In this document: positions 18,702-29,000 of the stretch, in pieces | How the letters are laid out: each line of letters starts with the position of its first letter | Position numbering within the stretch: the stretch's first letter is position 1 | Source: Caldicellulosiruptor obsidiansis OB47 | GTDB lineage: Bacteria; Bacillota; Thermoanaerobacteria; Caldicellulosiruptorales; Caldicellulosiruptoraceae | NCBI RefSeq assembly: GCF_000145215.1 | Contig: NC_014392.1 | Coordinates: 62,001-126,000, forward strand | DNA length: 64,000 nt | Direction of reading: 5' to 3' | Translations under genes and position numbers: made by a program | Notes under the pieces: model-generated | Database searches by the model: none | Seen by the model: only the letters and a program-made list of their open reading frames with translations | What the model was told of the DNA's origin: nothing

Positions 18702-19658
18702 ATGGAATCAGCTATTTCACCGAATGTGCAGCATGGCCGCCAAAGTGGTTTTAGAAGGTTTTTGCACAAATTAAATGAACAAAAATTCCTTCAGGCAATG
18801 GCAATACCTGGTGTAATTTGGATGATTATTTTTAACTACATACCAATGTATGGAATAATAATTGCATTTAAAGAATACGACATAACTTTGGGATTTAATA
18901 AATCGCCATGGGTAGGTCTTGCTAATTTTAAGGAATTCTTTGCTGATGAAAGATTCTGGCTGATAATAAAAAACACAGTGGGAATAAGCTTTTTCAAGCT
19001 GCTTGTTGGATTTCCTCTTCCCATATTATTTGCAGTGCTTCTAAATGAGCTTGTGTCAGTTAGGTTCAAAAGAACTGTTCAAACAATATCTTACCTGCCT
19101 CATTTTATATCTTGGGTTGTGCTTGGCGGAATACTTATGAACTGGCTATCAGAGACAGGTCTTATTAATATAATTTTAGCGAAAATAGGAATATTAAAAC
19201 AGCCTGTAGCTTTTTTAGCAGAACCAAAATATTTTTGGGGCATCACGGTTGTGTCTGAAGTTTGGAAGGAACTTGGCTGGAATGCGATAATATACTTAGC
19301 TGCAATTGCTGGAATTGACCCCGAACTTTATGAAGCAGCAACGGTTGATGGTGCAGGAAGGTTCACAAAGATGTTCAAGATAACCATACCGTGTATCTCT
19401 GGTACAATTGCTATTATGTTTATTTTGGCAGTAAGTGGGCTTATGAACTCTAATTTTGACCAGATATTTGTTCTCAGAAACCCGCTTAATGCAGATGCTT
19501 CAGATGTAATTGATATTTACGTTTACCGAATGGGAATAGAGGCGTTCAGATTTTCGTATGCAACTGCAATAGGACTTTTTAAATCGATAATTGCGTTGAT
19601 ATTACTTCTTACTGCAAATGGAGTAACAAAGAAACTCACTGATAAATCATTATTCTAA
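18702..19658 (+). CDS. CUT1 carbohydrate ABC transporter permease, LplB type
   Basis: A 318-residue inner-membrane permease with six predicted helices. The EAA loop (YEAATVDGAGRFTKMFKITIP, about residues 209-229) contacts the shared ATPase. The N-terminal segment AIPGVIWMIIFNYIPMYGI is typical of LplB/YtcP-type systems that import oligosaccharides. It is followed after 47 bp by the second permease and then a large solute-binding protein, so the three make one importer. No ATPase gene lies in the operon; a genome-shared MsmX/MsmK-type ATPase is expected. Substrate is inferred as beta-gluco-oligosaccharide from the GH16 gene downstream. Confidence 0.9.
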   Translation: MESAISPNVQHGRQSGFRRFLHKLNEQKFLQAMAIPGVIWMIIFNYIPMYGIIIAFKEYDITLGFNKSPWVGLANFKEFFADERFWLIIKNTVGISFFKLLVGFPLPILFAVLLNELVSVRFKRTVQTISYLPHFISWVVLGGILMNWLSETGLINIILAKIGILKQPVAFLAEPKYFWGITVVSEVWKELGWNAIIYLAAIAGIDPELYEAATVDGAGRFTKMFKITIPCISGTIAIMFILAVSGLMNSNFDQIFVLRNPLNADASDVIDIYVYRMGIEAFRFSYATAIGLFKSIIALILLLTANGVTKKLTDKSLF

Positions 19659-19705
19659 TTTCTGTATACTGTGAATTTGAGCTGTGAAAAGAGGTGTAAA
19701 GAATA

Positions 19706-20590
19706 ATGAAAATCAAATCTTCAGTTGGCGACAAGGTATTTGATATATTTAATGTAACGTTAATGCTTATTATATGTTTCTTAACATTATATCCGGTATG
19801 GTACATCATAGTATATTCATTTAACGAAGGAAAAGATGCAATGCTTGGCGGTATTTACTTTTGGCCGCGCAAGTTTACGCTGGATAACTATAAAATAGTG
19901 TTTAGCAATAGCGACATAACAACGGCGTTCATGGTAACAGTGGCACGAACAGTTATAACAACCACACTGCATGTATTTTTCACTGCTATGGTTGCATATG
20001 CCTTTTTGAAAAAAGAACTCATGGGAAGAAAGATTTACATGGCAATGGGGACAATCACCCTCTTTTTTGGAGGAGGTCTTATACCATACTTTCTATTGAT
20101 TAAAAGTTTGGGACTTTACAATACCTTTTGGGTGTATGTAATACCTGGAATGTTCAACTTTTATAATCTTATAATCTTCCAAGCCTTTTTTAGAGAACTT
20201 CCTATTGAACTTGAAGAGTCTGCAAAAATTGATGGAGCAAACGACTTTATAATCTTTACAAGAATAATACTTCCACTATCAACACCGGTTTTAGCAACAA
20301 TTGCACTTTTTGTAGGCGTTTATAACTGGAATGACTATTTTATGGGGGTTATATTTATCAACAATCCAAAACTTCAGCCGATACAAACATTTTTGTACAA
20401 GGTCATAGCCCAGACAACATCTAATCAGATGCTCGCATATGCACCAGGCGGGATTGCAACCAGAAATGTAACCTCTCAATCTCTCAAAATGGCTACAATG
20501 GTTATAACTACGTTGCCAATTGTATGTGTCTATCCATTTCTGCAAAAATATTTTGTAAAAGGGCTTTTAATCGGCGCTATAAAAGGCTAA
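19706..20590 (+). CDS. CUT1 carbohydrate ABC transporter permease, YtcP type
   Basis: A 294-residue partner of the preceding permease, with six predicted helices. The EAA loop is ELEESAKIDGANDFIIF (about residues 171-187), and the family-typical C-terminus is YFVKGLLIGAIKG. The pair forms the membrane pore for a large extracellular solute-binding protein encoded 93 bp downstream. A short hairpin (20622-20642) in that gap may shield the mRNA or set the ratio of binding protein to permease. Confidence 0.9.
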   Translation: MKIKSSVGDKVFDIFNVTLMLIICFLTLYPVWYIIVYSFNEGKDAMLGGIYFWPRKFTLDNYKIVFSNSDITTAFMVTVARTVITTTLHVFFTAMVAYAFLKKELMGRKIYMAMGTITLFFGGGLIPYFLLIKSLGLYNTFWVYVIPGMFNFYNLIIFQAFFRELPIELEESAKIDGANDFIIFTRIILPLSTPVLATIALFVGVYNWNDYFMGVIFINNPKLQPIQTFLYKVIAQTTSNQMLAYAPGGIATRNVTSQSLKMATMVITTLPIVCVYPFLQKYFVKGLLIGAIKG

Positions 20591-20683
20591 GAAAATACCA
20601 ATAAAACTTTTCAGAAGCATTAACTGCACATTATGTGCGGTTGATGAAAAATAAAATATTACAAGAAGGAGGTATTTTTTAGT

Positions 20684-22297
20684 ATGAGAAAACTCAAACT
20701 AAAAAGACTTTTTGCTGTGTTTGTAGTCATTGCGTTTGTTGCAAGCTTAATTCCATTTGCGATTGGCAGTGCAGCAAGTTCTGTCAAGCCGGGCTGGAAA
20801 GAAGATGCCAAAAAACCAATCACATTTGATTGGTACATCAACTTTTCATGGTTCGGGACAAAATGGGGTGGTAATGCAGTTTCTGACTACATCACTAAAA
20901 AGACGGGCGTAAAGATTAATTTCATCGTCCCGGCAGGAAATGAAAATGAAAAGCTCAATGTTATGATTGCTTCAAACACATTGCCAGACTTTATAACTCT
21001 TGGCTGGTGGGAAGAAGCAGTAAGAAAAATGATATCAGGAAAACTTGTATATGCTTTAGACGAACTTGCAAAGAAGTATGACCCGTACTTCTTCACAGTT
21101 GCAAACAAGCAAAGACTTGGCTGGTATACTCAGCCGGATGGACACGTATACGGTTATCCAAATGCATCTTACACACCAGATGATTTCAACAATCCGAAGC
21201 TTAAAATATATTCAAATCAGACATTCCTTGTAAGAAAAGATATGTACGAAGCTCTTGGCAAACCTGATATGAGAAAACCAGATACTTTCTTGAAAGCTTT
21301 GGCTGATGCTAAAAAGAAATTCCCAACAGTAAACGGTCAGCCACTTATTCCAATTGGTTTCCATGAATTTACAGACACAGGTTGTTACTCACTTGAAAGC
21401 TATCTGTGGAACTTCTTGGCACTACCTCGTGAAAAGAATGGAAAACTTTATGATATTGTTACAAATCCAGAATACATCAGATGGCTCAAGACATTTAACG
21501 AAGCTTACAGAAGAGGGCTCATTGCAAAGGATGTATTTATTGACAAGAGAGCACAGATGGAAGAAAAGATTGCTCAGGGAAGATACTTTAGTATGATTTA
21601 TCAGAGAACAGACTTTGTTGCTCAGCAGCAAGAACTTTATAAGAAAAATCCTAACATGATTTATATAGCAGTTGACGGTCCTGCAAACTCAAAACTTGAA
21701 AAACCAAAACTTGCAGGTCCGGGCATTTCAGGATGGACTCTTACCATGATTTCAAAGAACAACAAAGATCCAAAAAGAGCTATAAGATTTATGAGCTACT
21801 GGCTCAGCCCAGAAGGACAGAAAGATTTCTATCTTGGACCAAAGGGCGTAACATGGGATGTAATCAAAGGCAAAGAACAGTTCAAGCCAGAAGTAGTAAA
21901 ACTTATGCAGACAGACAGACCAACATTTGACAAGAAGTACGGTGCAGAACTTACCTACTGGATGCTTGGCGACTGGCCATATGTATCTCAGTGGGATCCT
22001 GGTATGCCACCATACTTGCAGCAAATGGCTGACTGGACAGTTGGCAAAACAGTTAGCTATGCTCAATATGATGGACTTGAACCACCTGCTGACAGCCCAG
22101 AGGGTATTATTGCAAGAAAGGTTGCTCTCAAATGGGGACAGACTCTACCAAAACTTATAATGGCTAAGTCAAGTTCTGACTTTGATAAGTACTTCAAAGA
22201 ATTCCAGGAATACAAGAAACAAGTTGGTTATGACAAAGTCCTTGCTTATCAGCAGAAGAAGTTAGAAGAGAACAAGAAGAAGCTGGGAATTAAATAA
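20684..22297 (+). CDS. Extracellular solute-binding protein of the LplB/YtcP transporter
   Basis: A 537-residue family 1 solute-binding protein of the long LipO/YtcQ type. The N-terminal signal (about 1-28) has no lipobox cysteine, so it is not a lipoprotein by sequence. An AGS/SAA-type signal-peptidase I site or an uncleaved anchor is likely instead. The mature part begins PITFDWYINFSWFGTKWG, and family features include NPEYIRWLKTFNEAYRRGLI and the aromatic-rich C-terminus. It delivers sugars to the two permeases. The ribosome site is strong (AAGGAGG), and a terminator follows. The ligand is not evident from sequence; nearby glucanase genes suggest beta-glucan oligomers. Confidence 0.88.
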   Translation: MRKLKLKRLFAVFVVIAFVASLIPFAIGSAASSVKPGWKEDAKKPITFDWYINFSWFGTKWGGNAVSDYITKKTGVKINFIVPAGNENEKLNVMIASNTLPDFITLGWWEEAVRKMISGKLVYALDELAKKYDPYFFTVANKQRLGWYTQPDGHVYGYPNASYTPDDFNNPKLKIYSNQTFLVRKDMYEALGKPDMRKPDTFLKALADAKKKFPTVNGQPLIPIGFHEFTDTGCYSLESYLWNFLALPREKNGKLYDIVTNPEYIRWLKTFNEAYRRGLIAKDVFIDKRAQMEEKIAQGRYFSMIYQRTDFVAQQQELYKKNPNMIYIAVDGPANSKLEKPKLAGPGISGWTLTMISKNNKDPKRAIRFMSYWLSPEGQKDFYLGPKGVTWDVIKGKEQFKPEVVKLMQTDRPTFDKKYGAELTYWMLGDWPYVSQWDPGMPPYLQQMADWTVGKTVSYAQYDGLEPPADSPEGIIARKVALKWGQTLPKLIMAKSSSDFDKYFKEFQEYKKQVGYDKVLAYQQKKLEENKKKLGIK

Positions 22298-22342
22298 AGT
22301 CTGTTGCTTTGTTACACAAGAGGAATTTCTCAAAACTCAAAA

Positions 22343-22378
22343 GGCTGATGGTATTCTGTGTGCCATCAGCCTTTTTTA
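22343..22378 (+). terminator. Terminator of the first CUT1 transporter operon
   Basis: GGCTGATGG (22343-22351) pairs with CCATCAGCC (22363-22371) and is followed by six T. Confidence 0.85.
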
Positions 22379-22400
22379 AAAGCAGGGAAGTATTGCTATT

Positions 22401-22429
22401 TTGAATGGTTTTATAAGTGTTGATATAAT
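22401..22429 (+). promoter_or_regulatory. Sigma-A-type promoter of the YesM/YesN-type operon
   Basis: TTGAAT (22401-22406), a 17-bp spacer and a perfect TATAAT (22424-22429) lie 36 bp before the kinase start at 22465. Confidence 0.7.
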
Positions 22430-22464
22430 GAGAGTATATATTAAAAAGATGAGGATTGATCGTA

Positions 22465-24291
22465 ATGGATAGTTCCAAAATAAAACAGCTTGTAAGGAGC
22501 ATATTTAAATTAAACATTCGTCAGAAGCTCATTTTAACTTATGTTCTCATAGTTGCACTGCCACTTACAATTCTTCAGGTGAATGCTTTTTACAGGGTAA
22601 GAATTATGACAGAAAAAGAGTATATAAGCAATATCAATTTTGAGGTTAACAAGCTCAAAAATGATATTGTGAAAAATGTTGAGCAGTTCATCAAAGCAAC
22701 CCAGTTTGTCTTAAATAACCAGGAGTTTATCGAGTTTGTATCCACATACCAGGAAAGAAGTGTTGATGAGATTTTTTCATTTAAGGTAAATGTTCTTGAT
22801 AAGATAGAGTACCTTCAATATGTAAATTTCAACATAAACAGGATAAGGTTTTTTACAAACAACAATTTTATTCCTGAAATGTGGCCAACATTGTACCAGA
22901 TAGACAGATTAAAAAGTTTTAAGTTTATAGATAAATTCTTGTCTGATACAAAACAGACATCGCTTTGGAAACTCAACAACACTGACATGCTTGGGCCACC
23001 ACTTAACAGTGAGGAAAAGGTAGTGTCATTGTATACAAAGGTTACAGATTTAGTAGGGAACTTGATTGGTATAATTGAAGTTAACATGAAAGTTGATGAA
23101 TTTTTTGCGAGCGAGCTTTCGCGAGAAAGTGACAATTCGGTGACAATTGTTATTTCTGATGAGGGAGATGTAATTTTCAGCAAACAGACACCTGCTTTTT
23201 TAAAAAGGCTCAATATTAGCAGTGAAAAACTTGTTGAAATATTAGAAAAAAAGAGCACAGCTCAAGTGGATGAGGGAATTGTTCATTTAAAGATTAACAA
23301 AAATTCAGCAGCGTTTGTGTACACTCATATTCCTGTCCTGGGTATAAAACTTTACAAGCTCATTTTATTTGACGAGCTTGCACAAAAAATAAATGGAGTA
23401 ACACTTCAGATGCTTGGGCAGGTATTAATTTTAATTATTGCTTCATCAATTCTGATTTTTATTTTAATCACTCTGATTCTTAAGAAGCTAAGACAGGTAA
23501 TTCTCAGCATGAGAGCTGTTGAGAACGGGAACTTTGACGTCTCAATTGATATTAAGGGTGATGATGAGATTGACGAGCTTGCCCAGCATTTTTTGAACAT
23601 GGTGGAAAAGCTCAAGATATTGATTGGAGAGATGGTCAGAAGAGAGGTTGCCCAGAAAGACGCTCAAATAAAGGCTTTGCAGTCCCAAATCAATGCTCAT
23701 TTTATCTACAATGTGCTTGAAAATATCAAGATGATGGCTGAATACAGTGAGAATTATGATGTTTCAGACGCGATAACAAAACTTGGCAAGATGATGAGAT
23801 ACAATATGAGCTGGAAGAGAAAATTTGTTACTCTCAAAGAAGAGATAGAGAATATTCAAAATTACATTTCGCTCATGAACATAAGATATGACAAGGAAAT
23901 AAAACTTCTTGTAAATGTAGATAATGAAATTTTAAATATTGAGATACCAAAGCTTATTTTGCAGCCGATAGTTGAAAATGCAATAAATTATGGAATTGAA
24001 CCAAAAGGCGAGGGTGGAAGCATTTTTATAGACGGAAGCATAATTGGCAATTACATAGTCATTTCAATAATAGATGATGGACTTGGGATTGAAAAAGAAA
24101 AACTTGTTGCAATTCAAATGGCTTTAGAAAATGATATAGAAACGGAATGTTATCATGGACAAGGAATAGCTCTCAAGAATGTAAACGAAAGGATAAAACT
24201 TGCCTATGGAAAGGAATTCGGAATTAAGATAGATAGCAAGTTTGGCGAGTTCACAAAGGTGACAATAACATTGCCGTACAATAGATTTTAA
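22465..24291 (+). CDS. YesM/LytS-type sensor histidine kinase
   Basis: A 608-residue membrane kinase. Two helices (about 25-45 and 310-335) enclose a sensor domain of about 265 residues, probably dCache-like. A HAMP linker follows, then the His_kinase domain with His412 in INAHFIYN and a HATPase with ENAINYGIEP and DDGLGI. It phosphorylates the AraC-type regulator encoded 33 bp downstream. The frame opens at TTG 22456, but the ATG at 22465 is 11 bases from the GAGG site and is preferred. This pair lies between the first transporter and the GH16 gene and probably controls one or both in response to an external sugar. Confidence 0.88.
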   Translation: MDSSKIKQLVRSIFKLNIRQKLILTYVLIVALPLTILQVNAFYRVRIMTEKEYISNINFEVNKLKNDIVKNVEQFIKATQFVLNNQEFIEFVSTYQERSVDEIFSFKVNVLDKIEYLQYVNFNINRIRFFTNNNFIPEMWPTLYQIDRLKSFKFIDKFLSDTKQTSLWKLNNTDMLGPPLNSEEKVVSLYTKVTDLVGNLIGIIEVNMKVDEFFASELSRESDNSVTIVISDEGDVIFSKQTPAFLKRLNISSEKLVEILEKKSTAQVDEGIVHLKINKNSAAFVYTHIPVLGIKLYKLILFDELAQKINGVTLQMLGQVLILIIASSILIFILITLILKKLRQVILSMRAVENGNFDVSIDIKGDDEIDELAQHFLNMVEKLKILIGEMVRREVAQKDAQIKALQSQINAHFIYNVLENIKMMAEYSENYDVSDAITKLGKMMRYNMSWKRKFVTLKEEIENIQNYISLMNIRYDKEIKLLVNVDNEILNIEIPKLILQPIVENAINYGIEPKGEGGSIFIDGSIIGNYIVISIIDDGLGIEKEKLVAIQMALENDIETECYHGQGIALKNVNERIKLAYGKEFGIKIDSKFGEFTKVTITLPYNRF

Positions 24292-24324
24292 CATTTATTC
24301 TTATTTTAAAAAGGCGGGAAGAAT

Positions 24325-25872
24325 ATGAGAAAGGTGCTAATTGTAGATGATGAAAAGCTTATTCGAAAAGGCATCAGAACGATTTTGGAAAGAAATGTTG
24401 CCGATTTAGATGAAATTAAAGAAGCATCAAATGGGAAAGAGGCTTTGGATCTTCTCTTTTCAGAAAAGTTTGACATTTTGATAATAGATATAAGACTTCC
24501 CCAGATAGATGGGATATCTGTTTTAAAGAAAATCCAAAATTTGACTCATAAACCCAAAATTATTGTAATAAGTGGATATGATGAGTTCAGTTATGCTAAA
24601 GAATGTATGCAATATGGAGCAAGAGGATATATTTTAAAACCTGTGGATAAAAAAGAGCTCATCGAAATTGTAGAAAAACTCAAAAATGAACTTCAGGAGG
24701 AAGAGAATAACTTAAGGCTTTTATCTTTGCAAAAAATTATGAGAGCGAAAATGTTTGAGGCAGAGATAAATAACATCATATTTTCAGAAATAGATATAGA
24801 CAGGTTCAGAGAAAGGTTAAAGGATATGGCAATACCAGTAGATGAAAAAATTATGGCTGTATATCTTCTTCTACCTGGCGATAATTCTGAGCAAAATGAT
24901 TTTTCAGCAGAAGAGGATAAGTTAAAGCTCAGTAAAATATTGCCGGAAGGAAGCTATGTTTCTACCATATATAATCAGAGAAAAGATATTTTAATATTTA
25001 CAAAGATGCATTTTTGCTACGAGGATGTAAAGAAAAGCTATGAGTCTTTGACGGAGAGAAAAGTTTACATGGGCATTTGCGACTTGCAGGAAAATTTTGA
25101 GAATGTGAAGCTCCTTTATGAGAGGGCTTATAAAGCAGCATTATACTGTTTCATTTTAAACAAAGACATTGAGTTTTGGTCACAGATTTCTTGGCGTGAA
25201 AAGGAAGAGTTTAGTCAATCTGATAGGATTGAAAAATTGAAAGAGTTAATTCTTGCTGGAAAACAAAAAGAGGCAATTATATTTTTGGAAAGTATTTTTG
25301 ATCACCACTTTTTTAACAAATATTCGGCAGATAGCATCTTGGCACTTTCCGAAAAACTTTACACGCAAATTGTAGACTGGTTTTGCCATCACGTGCCTAA
25401 AAAAGTTCTTGATATTCATGAATATCAAGTGCTTGCCAGCATATTCAATTTTACAACTATATCCGACTATGTAAACCACTTTAAAAAGTTTGTTGTTGAG
25501 GCAACAGAAATGATCAGTTCATTGAAGGGAATTTTGAATGTGAAAGATGAAATTGATAAGGCTATTAAATTTATAAATCAGAACTATCACAGGGACATAA
25601 ATATGGCAATGGTAGCAAATCATGTATCGCTGAACTATTACTATTTTTCAACTATTTTTAAAGAAAAAACAGGTTTAAGTTTTTTGGACTATTTAAACAA
25701 AGTGAGGATTGAAAAAGCCAAGGAACTTCTTGTGAACACCGATTTAAAAGTTTGGGAGATAGCCGAGAAGGTGGGTTACAAAAATCCCAAACATTTTGCA
25801 AGAATATTCAAAGACATTACAGGGCTTACTCCAAATGAATACAGAGATGCTCAAAAAAGACTGCGAGAATAG
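24325..25872 (+). CDS. YesN-type response regulator with AraC DNA-binding domain
   Basis: A 515-residue cytoplasmic regulator. The N-terminal receiver has D8/D9 and phosphoacceptor D55 (ILIIDIRLP). A long middle region (about 140-400) is typical of YesN proteins. The C-terminal AraC/XylS domain has two helix-turn-helix units (MAMVANHVSLNYYYF; VWEIAEKVGYKNPKHFARIFK). It is the partner of the kinase just upstream and probably activates the adjacent transporter and SLH-GH16 genes. Direct binding sites were not identified. Confidence 0.9.
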   Translation: MRKVLIVDDEKLIRKGIRTILERNVADLDEIKEASNGKEALDLLFSEKFDILIIDIRLPQIDGISVLKKIQNLTHKPKIIVISGYDEFSYAKECMQYGARGYILKPVDKKELIEIVEKLKNELQEEENNLRLLSLQKIMRAKMFEAEINNIIFSEIDIDRFRERLKDMAIPVDEKIMAVYLLLPGDNSEQNDFSAEEDKLKLSKILPEGSYVSTIYNQRKDILIFTKMHFCYEDVKKSYESLTERKVYMGICDLQENFENVKLLYERAYKAALYCFILNKDIEFWSQISWREKEEFSQSDRIEKLKELILAGKQKEAIIFLESIFDHHFFNKYSADSILALSEKLYTQIVDWFCHHVPKKVLDIHEYQVLASIFNFTTISDYVNHFKKFVVEATEMISSLKGILNVKDEIDKAIKFINQNYHRDINMAMVANHVSLNYYYFSTIFKEKTGLSFLDYLNKVRIEKAKELLVNTDLKVWEIAEKVGYKNPKHFARIFKDITGLTPNEYRDAQKRLRE

Positions 25873-26036
25873 GAAGCTTATTGTAAAACAATGATAATAA
25901 CATATGCACGCATCCATTTTCAAAAAAAGACTTAAAAATAGTAACTATAACTAAAAAATGATCCCTTTTTTTGTTTGTATGATTTTGATAAATCTAAGGT
26001 ATGAGAATATCAAATTTTTGAGAGGTGCGAAGGCGG

Positions 26037-29000
26037 ATGCGAGCAAAAAAGTTTGTTGCTAATATTTTGCTGTTTACCTTTTTAATTATGAGCATTTTCC
26101 CGGGAGGAATAGCAAAAGCCAGCTCAGGTCAAATCTTCAAGGACATTTCCACTAATTTTGCAAAGGATGATATAACAAGATTTTATCAGCTTGAGCTAAT
26201 AAGCGGGTATCCTGACGGAACTTTTAAACCAGCTAAAAATATCTCTGTTGCAGAATTTTGTAAAATCTTGAACAGTTACATGGGATTTGTGCAGGAAGCT
26301 CCGTTTGATGTGAGCCTAAGAATTAGCCCTCTTGCATGGTATTACAAAGAACTCAAAAAAGCTCAAGCAGCTGGTTACTTGGTGGAGTTTATAAAGGAAG
26401 GGAAGCTTGATCCAAACAGGTTTGTAACAAGACAGGAAGCTTTTGCTGCTGTTGCAGCTGCGTTGCAGCTCGACAGTCAAAAGGCCGATATTTTAAACAG
26501 CTTTTCAGATGCTCAAAAGATTGAGCCAAGGTATCTATCAGGTGTGGCAGCACTTATCAGTTTTGGGTTTGTTAAAGGCTATCCAGATGGGACATTAAAG
26601 CCAGAGAAGAGGATAACCAGGGCTGAGATTGTCAAGCTTTTAAGTAGCATAGGAGCATTAATAGTTACAAAACCGGGGGAATATACTTTGTCGAAAAATG
26701 AAGGGTTTGTAATAGTAAACAGCAGCGATGTGGAGATAAAAGATGTTTCAATAAAGGGCAACATATATATAAATCAGAGTGTAAGAGATGGCTCTGTGAC
26801 TTTGAACAACGTGACTGTTGATGGTGGAAAATTGTTTGTATTTGGCGGTGGAGAAAACTCTGTCAAGCTTGTGAACACAAAAGTTAAAGAAGTAGTTATT
26901 GATAGCAAGCTTTCAAGGACAAATATTGAACTTTATAAAAACAGCCAAGCTGAGAACATAATTGTGTTGTCATCAGCAAAGGTCACACAGGTGTCTGATG
27001 AAAGTTCAATCAAATTTATTACATTAAAACAGAGTGGAAATCAATCTGCAGATGTTGAAATTAAAGCAAACTGTGAAGCACTTTATGTTTATTCTCCAAA
27101 CAGCAAGGTAAATATCAAAAATTCTAAAGTAAAAAATCTGACTATATCCGACCTTGCTCAGAACTTTACACTTTCAGTGGCAAGTTCAAAGATTGACAGT
27201 GTTGAGTTAAATAGCAATGGGAACTTAAATATAGATAAAGAGTCAGGTATAGAAAAACTTGTTGTCAAGGCACTTGCAAAGGATGTGAAGATTAGTTCAA
27301 ATGGCAAGATAAACGAAGCATCTGTGTATTCAGAAGGTGTCGTGTTAAACGGAAAGACTTTGTCCAAAGGCGAAAAGGTTGACATAAGTGCTGTAGAAAG
27401 CAAACAGCCTTCATCCTCAACGGCTTTACAGAGCACATTGTCAGCTCAATCTTCAGGCAGCACTTCTTCCACTACAGGCAGCAGCAGTCAAGGGTCAACA
27501 GGTGGGGCTACAGACCAGACAGGAAACAATAACCAGAACCAGCAGGGTGGCAATCAAACACAGCCGACATGGCAGCTTGTCTGGGAAGATGATTTTAATG
27601 GAAACTCAATTGACACAACAAAGTGGAATTTTACAATCGGTGCTGGCGGGTATGGCAACAATGAACTGCAGTATTACTCTTCAAGACCAGAAAATGCAAG
27701 AGTGGAAAACGGAAATCTAATAATTGAAGCAAGAAAAGAAAACTTTGAGGGAAGCCCGTATACATCTGCAAAACTGACAACCCAGGGCAAATTCTCATTC
27801 ACATATGGCAAAGTTGAGGTTAAGGCAAAACTTCCGGAAGGTCAGGGTGTGTGGCCGGCTATCTGGATGATGCCGGAGGATTTGAACCTTTATGGTGGGT
27901 GGCCTGTTTGCGGTGAAATTGATATAATGGAACTTTTAGGTCATGAGCCGAACAAGGTTTATGGAACAATTCATTATGGTAATCCTCACACATACCATGG
28001 CGGCAATTACACCTTGCCAAACGGTCAAAAGTTTTCTGACGACTTTCATGTATTTGGTCTTGAGTGGGAACCAGGGAAAATCAAATGGTATGTAGATGGG
28101 CAGCTTTACTATGAAACAAGCGACTGGTTTTCAAGGTCTTCAAACGAGGCTTTTGATTATACCTATCCTGCACCGTTTGACAGGGAATTCTACCTCATAC
28201 TCAACGTTGCAGTTGGTGGTAACTGGCCAGGGTACCCGCCACAGGATGCAAATTACTTCCCGCAGAAAATGGTTGTTGACTGGGTAAGAGTATACAAACC
28301 AGCAGGAGTTACCTACTCTGACAATGTAGCAAAGCCACAGGAAAGCATAACCTATCCTCAGGATGCAAGACCACCGCTTAGCGATGGGAACCTTATTTAT
28401 AACGGTAGCTTTGACATCGACAGCCCAGATGTTGATGGCATAGAAGGTGTTGCTAACACTGATTACTGGCAGTTTTTGCACCTGCCTGACTTTGGCGGAG
28501 ACGGCACGATTGAAAATATTGGTGGATCTGTGAAGATAAATATAACAAAGCCAGGTTCACAAACATATTCTGTCCAGCTGATTCAAAGACCAATTTGTTT
28601 GATAAAAGGCAAGACATACAAATTGACATTTAGAGCAAAGAGCGAAGGTTCAAGGACAATTGAGGTCAAGTTTTCAAGTGGCGGTGGAGATAACGGGTCT
28701 ACCTGGATTGACTATGCTGTAAAGACCTTCAATTTATCTTCTGACTGGCAGGACTATTCTTACATCTTCACAATGCAAAGCAGCACATACGCAAAAGCAA
28801 GGATTGAATTTAATGTTGGACTAAATAACCTTCCTGTTTATATAGATGATGTGAAACTTATTGAGTACGATGTAAATGCCCCAAGCGCAATCAAAGAACC
28901 TCTGCCAAACGGTAACCTCATTTACAACGGCACGTTTGACCAGGGCGATGGCAGGTTTGCCGCATGGGAGTTTGCAAAAGAAACAGCAGCAGATGCAACG

